DNA of 12,861 nucleotides from the NCBI GenBank assembly GCA_038248505.1, contig JBBRXJ010000092.1, positions 1-12,861 of the forward strand. The letters are read 5' to 3'. Below, piece by piece: positions 7,786 through 12,861 of the stretch. The notes under the pieces were generated by a model. The model was given only the letters and a program-made list of their open reading frames with translations, did not search any database and was not told the origin of the DNA. The translations under genes and the position numbers were made by a program. Source of the DNA: JBBRXJ01 sp038248505. Lineage in GTDB: Bacteria; Bacteroidota; Bacteroidia; Bacteroidales; JBBRXJ01. The stretch's first letter is position 1. Every line of letters starts with the position of its first letter.

Positions 7786-8973
7786 ATGCCAGGACCAGGA
7801 TCGTATTGGATAGGAAAAGAAGAAATGGATGCCGTTATGGAAGTAATGCAATCAGGTCATCTCTCTCGTTATGGAGATCTTAATGATCCCAAATTTAAAC
7901 ATAAGGTTTACGACCTTGAACAAGAGTTTGCAAAATACATTGGAACTGAGTATGCTGTTTCAACAAGTTCGGGAACCAGTGCTATAATGATTTCACTTAT
8001 TTGTATGGGATTAAAACCCGGCGATGAAATTATTGTGCCTGCATATACTTTTGTAGCAAGTTATACCGCCTGTATTTTTGCTGGATTAGTGCCTGTATTG
8101 GCTGAAATTGATGAGAGTCTTACGCTTGATCCGAATGATATAGAAAAGCGAATTACTTCTAAGACAAAAGCCATAATGCCAGTTCATATGCTTGGTAACC
8201 CTTGCGATATGGATAAGATTATGGCAGTTGCAAAGAAACACAATCTCTTAGTTATAGAAGATTGTTGCCAAGCTGCTGGTGCTATGTATAAAGGGAAGAA
8301 ACTTGGTACATTTGGTGTAATGGCGGCCTATTCTTTAAATGTTTATAAAACAATTACAGCGGGTGATGGTGGTTTAATTGTAACCAATAACAAGCAAATG
8401 TTTGAGGATGCTTTTGGAATGCATGATCAAGGTCATAAACCATTACGTGCAGGTCTTGAAGTTGGTGCTCGTAGCGTTTTGGGATTGAATTTTCGAATCA
8501 ATGAGTTAACGGGTGCAGTAGCTCTTGCTCAATTAAAAAAGATTGATAAGATTACATCTACCTTACGGGAGAAAAAAAATAAATTTAAAAGTTTTATTGC
8601 AAATTTAAATGGAGCTAGTTTCAGAAAATTAAATGATGCTGAGGGTGAATGTGGCACTTTATGTGCTATTTTATTTGACACTAAAGAGCAAGCCGATAAA
8701 GTATCGTCAGCACTCGGTTCTAAAACAATTAGTCATAGCGGATGGCATGTGTATTATAATATGGAGCATGTTCTCCGTCATCTTAAAGACGTGGGTCAGC
8801 CGCATACCAAAGGATCGTATCCTAAAACAGACGATATTCTTAGTCGTGCTTTAAACATAAGCGTTGGTGTTGTTGATGCTGGGCTTGGTTCAGGATGGGG
8901 CATCAATATTAACTCTACAGATATTGAAATTGAACAAGCGGCAAAAACATTTATTGAAATGTGTAAAAAATAA
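7786..8973 (+). CDS. DegT/DnrJ/EryC1/StrS-family PLP-dependent aminotransferase
   Basis: The 395-residue protein carries the family's landmarks in order: SSGTSAIMISL (61-71, phosphate-binding loop), PAYTFVAS (85-92), VIEDCCQAAG (156-165, with Asp159 to the pyridine nitrogen and Gln162), then SLNVYKTITAGDGG (183-196) whose Lys188 is the expected Schiff-base lysine, and GLNFRINELTGA (233-244). The enzymes are cytoplasmic and transfer an amino group, usually from glutamate or glutamine, to a keto-sugar or keto-cyclitol; the reverse is possible in catabolism. The length is normal and all key residues are present, so it should be active. The second half of the protein (GWHVYYNMEHVL...PKTDDILSRALNISVGV) also fits the family. 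Its neighbours, a permease and a Gfo/Idh/MocA dehydrogenase, supply the transport and redox steps that such an aminotransferase needs. The substrate is unknown. Confidence 0.93.
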   Translation: MPGPGSYWIGKEEMDAVMEVMQSGHLSRYGDLNDPKFKHKVYDLEQEFAKYIGTEYAVSTSSGTSAIMISLICMGLKPGDEIIVPAYTFVASYTACIFAGLVPVLAEIDESLTLDPNDIEKRITSKTKAIMPVHMLGNPCDMDKIMAVAKKHNLLVIEDCCQAAGAMYKGKKLGTFGVMAAYSLNVYKTITAGDGGLIVTNNKQMFEDAFGMHDQGHKPLRAGLEVGARSVLGLNFRINELTGAVALAQLKKIDKITSTLREKKNKFKSFIANLNGASFRKLNDAEGECGTLCAILFDTKEQADKVSSALGSKTISHSGWHVYYNMEHVLRHLKDVGQPHTKGSYPKTDDILSRALNISVGVVDAGLGSGWGININSTDIEIEQAAKTFIEMCKK

Positions 8974-9005
8974 TTTTGAGACAAATTGTTATTTTTACTT
9001 TAGTA

Positions 9006-9060
9006 ATTTTGTGGCAATTGTAAATAATTGTGATTTAATAATGCCACGAGGTGGCAAAAT
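9006..9060 (+). promoter_or_regulatory. Competing inverted repeats before the oxidoreductase, possible structured leader
   Basis: GTGGCA occurs at 9011-9016 and 9051-9056, and its complement TGCCAC lies between them at 9042-9047. TGCCAC can pair with the upstream copy (25-base loop) or the downstream copy (3-base loop), but not both. ATTTTG (9006-9011) can also pair with CAAAAT (9055-9060). Neither hairpin is followed by a T-run, so this is not a standard terminator. It could be an RNA switch, a protein-binding site or a remnant of a small repeat element; I do not recognise a known riboswitch class. Confidence 0.35.
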
Positions 9061-9061
9061 C

Positions 9062-9094
9062 TCAATAACCATAGGTGAAAATCATGGTTATTGA
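9062..9094. repeat. Perfect 11-bp inverted repeat upstream of the oxidoreductase
   Basis: TCAATAACCAT (9062-9072) and ATGGTTATTGA (9084-9094) are exact inverted copies around an 11-base spacer. No T-run follows on the plus strand, so intrinsic termination is unlikely. An arm-to-arm centre distance of 22 bp, about two helical turns, would suit a dimeric DNA-binding protein; an RNA hairpin is the alternative. It lies 73 bp before the start codon at 9167. Confidence 0.5.
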
Positions 9095-9146
9095 TGCGTA
9101 GAACAAGCGTCCATGAAAGGAGCGTACAATTTAAATTTTGCATCAT

Positions 9147-9154
9147 TAAATTTG
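9147..9154 (+). promoter_or_regulatory. Possible Bacteroidota -7 promoter box
   Basis: TAAATTTG exactly fits the Bacteroidota -7 consensus TAnnTTTG and lies 12 bp before the start codon at 9167. No TTG is seen at the expected -33 position, and the leader would be very short. In AT-rich DNA the match may be chance. Confidence 0.22.
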
Positions 9155-9166
9155 ACTAATTAATAA

Positions 9167-10294
9167 ATGAAAAAGGAAATCCGTGTAGGCCTTATTGGCT
9201 CAAAGTTTATGGGCATAGCTCATTCAAATGCATTTCGTACCGCTGCAACATGGTTTGATTTGCCTGTATCTATTCGTATGTCGGCCATTTGCGCAACAAA
9301 TAAAGACAATAGCTTACAGACATTTGCATCAAAATATGGATGGGAAAGTATTGAAACCGACTGGAGAAAATTAGTAGAGCGAAGTGATATTGACCTTATC
9401 AGCGTGGCAACACCAGGTTATCTTCATAAAGAAATGGTTATTGAAGCGCTTCGCAATGGCAAACATGTGCTATGTGAAAAACCTTTAGCCAATACCCTAG
9501 ATGAGGCTGCTGAGATGCAAGCTATGGCTGTTAAATCTGGTATGCGTCATTGCTGTGGATTTTCTTATCGCTTTACACCTTCTATGGCACTTGCAAAGCA
9601 ATTTGTTCAAGAAGGACGCATAGGTAAAATATTTCACGTGCATGCACGCTATGCACAAGATTGGATTGTTGATCCCAAATTCCCAATGGTTTGGCGTCTA
9701 GATAAAAAGCTTTCAGGATCAGGCCCACTGGGTGATTTAAGTGCTCATTCGGTTGATGCTTGTCGTTTTATTACGGGGCTTGAATTTGCTGAAGTAAGTG
9801 GCAATATGAAAACAATTATTCCGCAACGCAATGTTGCAGGAACTGATCATAAACAGCAAGTAACAGTTGAAGACACCGCACAATTTTTAGTGAACTTTTC
9901 TAATGGTGCAGTGGGTAACTTTGAATCAACACGATTTGCAACAGGTCGTAAAAACTACAATTGTATTGAAGTTAACGGTGAACTCGGTTCTGTTGTATGG
10001 AATTTTGAAGATCAAAATTATTTGCAATATTACGATAATCGTCATACTCCTGTTGAAGCTGGGTTCAGAAAAATTAATGTTACACACGATACACACCCAT
10101 ACAGTGGCGGTTATTGGCCACAAGGACACGGTGTAGGCTACGCCGATACCTTTGTTATTGAAGTAGCTGAATTTATAAAAGCAATTGCTGAGAATAAGTC
10201 TTTTAGTCCTGATTTTAACGATGGTTTGTATTGTCAAAAAGTGCTTGATGCTGTTGAACGTTCAGCCAATGAAAAAAAATGGATTATTATTTAA
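9167..10294 (+). CDS. Gfo/Idh/MocA-family NAD(P)-dependent oxidoreductase
   Basis: The 375-residue cytoplasmic protein begins with a Rossmann fold: VGLIGSKFMGIAHS (7-20), SVATPGYLHKEMVIEAL (79-95) and VLCEKPLANT (101-110), where Lys105 of the EKP motif is the conserved catalytic lysine. The substrate domain has GPLGDLSAHSVDAC (186-199), giving the Asp190/His194 pair of the family's 'D-x-x-x-H' active-site motif. The nucleotide loop is GSKFMG, with Lys at the position usually held by the second glycine, a variant I recall in other members. Such enzymes oxidise a ring hydroxyl of a sugar or cyclitol to a ketone, or reduce it, with NAD(P). Next to a DegT-type aminotransferase the keto product would be a natural amination substrate. 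It lies 193 bp after the aminotransferase and 77 bp before the rhamnosidase, so it could share a transcript or have its own promoter. Confidence 0.93.
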   Translation: MKKEIRVGLIGSKFMGIAHSNAFRTAATWFDLPVSIRMSAICATNKDNSLQTFASKYGWESIETDWRKLVERSDIDLISVATPGYLHKEMVIEALRNGKHVLCEKPLANTLDEAAEMQAMAVKSGMRHCCGFSYRFTPSMALAKQFVQEGRIGKIFHVHARYAQDWIVDPKFPMVWRLDKKLSGSGPLGDLSAHSVDACRFITGLEFAEVSGNMKTIIPQRNVAGTDHKQQVTVEDTAQFLVNFSNGAVGNFESTRFATGRKNYNCIEVNGELGSVVWNFEDQNYLQYYDNRHTPVEAGFRKINVTHDTHPYSGGYWPQGHGVGYADTFVIEVAEFIKAIAENKSFSPDFNDGLYCQKVLDAVERSANEKKWIII

Positions 10295-10371
10295 ATCTGG
10301 TATAATAACGTTTTCTTCTAGTTTTTTATATTTTTACTTGTGTTTTATTACTAATCAGCTAATATCAAACA

Positions 10372-12741
10372 ATGCGAAAATCTTTTCTTTTTTCTTTTCT
10401 CTTATTTCTTTTTTCTATCTCTGTTTTTTCTCAACGCGAGAACTTATCTCAAGTATGGCCTGCTAAATGGATACTCCCCGAATTGGCTCCATCAAAGGAG
10501 TATAGCGTATGTCATTTCCGAAAAACCATTCAGCTTGATAGTATTCCTAATGAATTAATAGTACATACTTCAGGTGATAACCGATACCAGCTTTTTGTAA
10601 ACGGAGAGCTTGTCACATGGGGACCACTTACAGGTGATTTACGCCATTGGTATTATGAGACCACTAATATTACCAAATATCTTCATAAGGGTAAAAATGT
10701 TATCGCGGCCATTGTTCTTAATTACGGCAGTCATCCCCCCGATGCCAGATTAAGCATACAAACAGGCTTTCTTCTTGCTGCTGATGATAAGAAGTTTCGT
10801 TTTCTCAATACCAATAATTCATGGAAGGCTATATATGATAGCGCTTACACTCCGAGCATGGTTGATAAAACGCAAATTAATGGATATTATGGTGGAGGCT
10901 CACGCGAAATTTTTGATGGTCGAAAGTATATTTGGAATTTTGAAAAAAATGATTTCGATGATTCTTATTGGCAAACCGCTAAAGAAATTGAAAATGCTTA
11001 TGCGCGCACTTGCATTTGGGCTAGCCGTTGGAAACTAACTCCACGCTCATTAAAACTGGAAGAATTAAAACCACAGAGGTTTACTAGCGTTCGTTTGGCT
11101 GAAGGGGTTTCAATACCAAGTAATTTCCCATCTGAGAAAACAGATATTTTAATCTCGCCAAAAACAAAAGCCCGCTTTATTCTCGATAATTCTATTGAAA
11201 CTACAGCCTATCCTGTTTTAATAGCCAGCAAAGGGAAAGATGCAGTAATAAAAATGATTTACTGCGAGGCTCCTTATATTGATAAACCAAATAATAAAGG
11301 AAATAGGGATGAAGTTGAAGGCAAAATATTTATTGGATATTTTGATAAAATATTTTTTGATGGAGGTGTCCAACGAACGTATAAGCCTTTATGGTGGAGA
11401 TCGTATAGATATGTTGTGATTGAGATTGAAACAAAAGATATGCCATTAATTATTCATGATATAAGTAGTCTTTACTCGGCATATCCATTTGTACTAAAAT
11501 CAGCATTCAATGTTATATCAAGTAATAAAAATATTGATACCTCATTGATTCAAAAAATATTTGATATTGGTATTCGAACCACTCAGCTTTGTTCGCATGA
11601 AACCTATATTGATTGTCCGTACTACGAGGAGAGCCAATTTGAAGGAGACGCACGCGTTGAAATGTTGGTTAGCTATTTTAATTTTGGAGACCCTGCACTT
11701 GCAAAAAATGGGATAGAACAGTTTGCATGGTCAATTAATGATGAAGGTTTTTTAAGTGCACGCTATCCAACTAATTCTTTGTATTATATTCCGAATTTTT
11801 CTATCTATTGGATTGGGATGTTATATGATTATATGATGTATTATAATGATAATGATTTTATTCAATCAAAGCTTCAGGTAAGCAGGAGCATCATTCAGTA
11901 CTTTTTGAGTTTGCAAAGACAGGACGGTACTATAAAAAAGCCAGCCTATCATAATTTCATCGATTGGACTTTTAAAGACGGCGAAGCTCCTTTTGATGAA
12001 AATGGCTATTCAGCTTTAGTTGATTTAAACGTTTTGCAAGCATTGCAGTGGGCTGAAGTTCTTGAAAGAGAGCTAGGTGATACTTCTATAGCTCAAAAGT
12101 ATTCGTTACAAATTCATAAATTATCAGAGTCAATTCGTGTTAAATATTGGAGTAATGAAAAATTGTGTTTTACGGATATACCTAATGGACAAGCACTCTC
12201 TCAGCATACAAATTGCATGGCAATACTAACGGGTGTTACCTCTGGTGATGAAGCAAAAAAGCTTATGCAATTAGTGCTAACAAATAATGCGATGACTAAG
12301 GCCACTTTGTATTGGAGTTTCTATGTAAATGAAGCGTTGGGAAAATGTGGAATGGGAGAGGAGTATCTTAATAATTTAGAAATATGGAAGGAAATGATTT
12401 CTGTAGGGGTCTCAACTTGGCCTGAAACAGGAGCGAATAGCCGTTCTGAATGTCATGGATGGGGTTCTAGTCCAAATTATCATTTTTTTAAAAATGTTGC
12501 GGGTATTGAATCCTTAGCTCCAGGTTTTAGGAAAATATTGATAGCCCCTCAATTTGGTGATTTGAAAATAATTAATGCGACTATTCCACATTACCTAGGC
12601 ACTATTTCTATTAATGCACAAAAACTTGATGCAAAGCATATAAAAGCGAGCATTGAATTACCCGCAAATACGGTTGGAGTATTTCAGTGGAATGGAACAG
12701 AAATTCAGTTAAAGGGTGGAAAGCAAAACATTGATTTCTAG
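10372..12741 (+). CDS. Secreted alpha-L-rhamnosidase-like glycoside hydrolase (GH78 type)
   Basis: The 789-residue protein starts with a signal peptide (phenylalanine/leucine-rich, likely cut at VFS-Q), so it acts in the periplasm or outside. Residues about 28-135 (WPAKWILP...FRKTIQLD...SGDNRYQLFVNG...WGPLTGD) match the N-terminal jelly-roll domain of bacterial rhamnosidases. The helical-barrel catalytic domain has TYIDCPYYEESQFEGDARVEM, with Asp414, Glu419, Glu420 and Asp426. Later STWPETGANSRSECHGWGSSP carries Glu685 and His695. These correspond to the 'DCPxREERxGWxGD' and 'TxWE...HGW' motifs of GH78, the two sets supplying acid and base. The Arg and second Arg of the first motif are replaced by Tyr418 and Ser421, a variant subgroup. 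The C-terminal part (SLAPGFRKILIAPQFG...) fits the rhamnosidase C-terminal domain. It probably releases L-rhamnose from a plant or algal glycoside; the exact linkage and activity are inferred. Confidence 0.87.
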   Translation: MRKSFLFSFLLFLFSISVFSQRENLSQVWPAKWILPELAPSKEYSVCHFRKTIQLDSIPNELIVHTSGDNRYQLFVNGELVTWGPLTGDLRHWYYETTNITKYLHKGKNVIAAIVLNYGSHPPDARLSIQTGFLLAADDKKFRFLNTNNSWKAIYDSAYTPSMVDKTQINGYYGGGSREIFDGRKYIWNFEKNDFDDSYWQTAKEIENAYARTCIWASRWKLTPRSLKLEELKPQRFTSVRLAEGVSIPSNFPSEKTDILISPKTKARFILDNSIETTAYPVLIASKGKDAVIKMIYCEAPYIDKPNNKGNRDEVEGKIFIGYFDKIFFDGGVQRTYKPLWWRSYRYVVIEIETKDMPLIIHDISSLYSAYPFVLKSAFNVISSNKNIDTSLIQKIFDIGIRTTQLCSHETYIDCPYYEESQFEGDARVEMLVSYFNFGDPALAKNGIEQFAWSINDEGFLSARYPTNSLYYIPNFSIYWIGMLYDYMMYYNDNDFIQSKLQVSRSIIQYFLSLQRQDGTIKKPAYHNFIDWTFKDGEAPFDENGYSALVDLNVLQALQWAEVLERELGDTSIAQKYSLQIHKLSESIRVKYWSNEKLCFTDIPNGQALSQHTNCMAILTGVTSGDEAKKLMQLVLTNNAMTKATLYWSFYVNEALGKCGMGEEYLNNLEIWKEMISVGVSTWPETGANSRSECHGWGSSPNYHFFKNVAGIESLAPGFRKILIAPQFGDLKIINATIPHYLGTISINAQKLDAKHIKASIELPANTVGVFQWNGTEIQLKGGKQNIDF

Positions 12742-12795
12742 TTCTGTTTACAATATGATTTTTGTTGAAGAAAATTGTAGGTGGTTGATGAGCAA

Positions 12796-12814
12796 CATTG
12801 AGTTTATCGAAATG
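12796..12814. repeat. Possible dispersed-repeat motif downstream of the rhamnosidase
   Basis: CATTGAGTTTATCGAAATG resembles, with a few changes, a 'TGAGCTTGTCGAA' motif that I recall as common in intergenic repeats of many bacterial genomes. Only one copy is visible in the window, so it cannot be confirmed as a repeat. No gene is seen between 12742 and the window end. Confidence 0.22.
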
Positions 12815-12849
12815 CGCTGAAAACACTGGTGCAAGAGTAGGTCACTAAG

Positions 12850-12859
12850 GGCTTTAGCC
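12850..12859. repeat. Short palindrome at right window edge
   Basis: GGCTTTAGCC can form a GGCT/AGCC stem. It is GC-richer than the surrounding DNA and is flanked by GTCACTAAG. Its right side is cut by the window end, so it may be one end of a mobile or REP-like repeat. Confidence 0.25.
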
Positions 12860-12861
12860 AC

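Noticed and set aside
9042..9056. TGCCAC-GAG-GTGGCA hairpin as an intrinsic terminator of the aminotransferase gene
   Set aside because: It is followed by AAAATC rather than a T-run on the plus strand, so intrinsic termination is not supported.
8864..9094. Open reading frame running from inside the aminotransferase gene into the following spacer
   Set aside because: It overlaps the aminotransferase in another frame, has no recognisable domain, and its tail merely translates the inverted repeats.
10185..10466. Open reading frame bridging the oxidoreductase end and the rhamnosidase start
   Set aside because: Its hydrophobic look comes from reading T-rich DNA in another frame; both flanking genes have strong family support in their own frames.
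12611..12826. Minus-strand open reading frame at the right end
   Set aside because: It overlaps the rhamnosidase 3' end and the repeat-like tail and shows no domain or signal.

Overview
The window is AT-rich and reads as a chromosomal segment of a member of the Bacteroidota. Three things support this. Signal peptides end in the SQ-type cleavage site common in that phylum. A small outer-membrane barrel protein ends in Phe. Start codons are preceded by A-rich stretches rather than clear Shine-Dalgarno sequences. I cannot assign a genus. No rRNA, tRNA, CRISPR array or plasmid/phage replication gene is visible.

Layout from left to right. (1) Positions 1-150 are the C-terminal end of an IS1595/ISXO2-like transposase cut by the window edge. 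(2) A large secreted protein of unknown function lies on the minus strand (258-2375), with a predicted helical N-terminal half carrying a Glu-Asn-His motif and a beta-rich C-terminal half; it may be a polysaccharide-active enzyme. (3) After a 324-bp divergent spacer come a small outer-membrane beta-barrel protein and a lipoprotein, 11 bp apart. (4) A stand-alone NYN-domain (LabA-like) protein with a C-terminal LOTUS/OST-HTH-like segment (4224-4991) looks like an RNA-processing factor. (5) A XylR-type regulator (sugar-binding-protein-like sensor plus AraC DNA-binding domain, 5044-6195) opens a same-strand run: a PuuP/PlaP-like APC permease, a DegT/StrS-family PLP aminotransferase, a Gfo/Idh/MocA oxidoreductase and a secreted GH78-like alpha-L-rhamnosidase ending at 12741. 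(6) The last 120 bp hold no gene but contain short repeat-like motifs at the edge.

My reading, which is inference, is that 5044-12741 is a small carbohydrate/amine utilisation locus. The rhamnosidase would trim a rhamnose-containing glycoside outside the cytoplasm. The permease would import an amine-bearing compound. The aminotransferase and the NAD(P)-dependent dehydrogenase would interconvert hydroxyl, keto and amino groups on a sugar or cyclitol ring, and the XylR-like protein would sense the substrate. The enzyme classes resemble those known from rhizopine (inosamine) and kanosamine metabolism, but the substrate cannot be read from sequence alone. Spacers in this run carry possible cis elements: a direct repeat before the permease, a palindrome and repeat at the regulator start, and a cluster of inverted repeats before the oxidoreductase.
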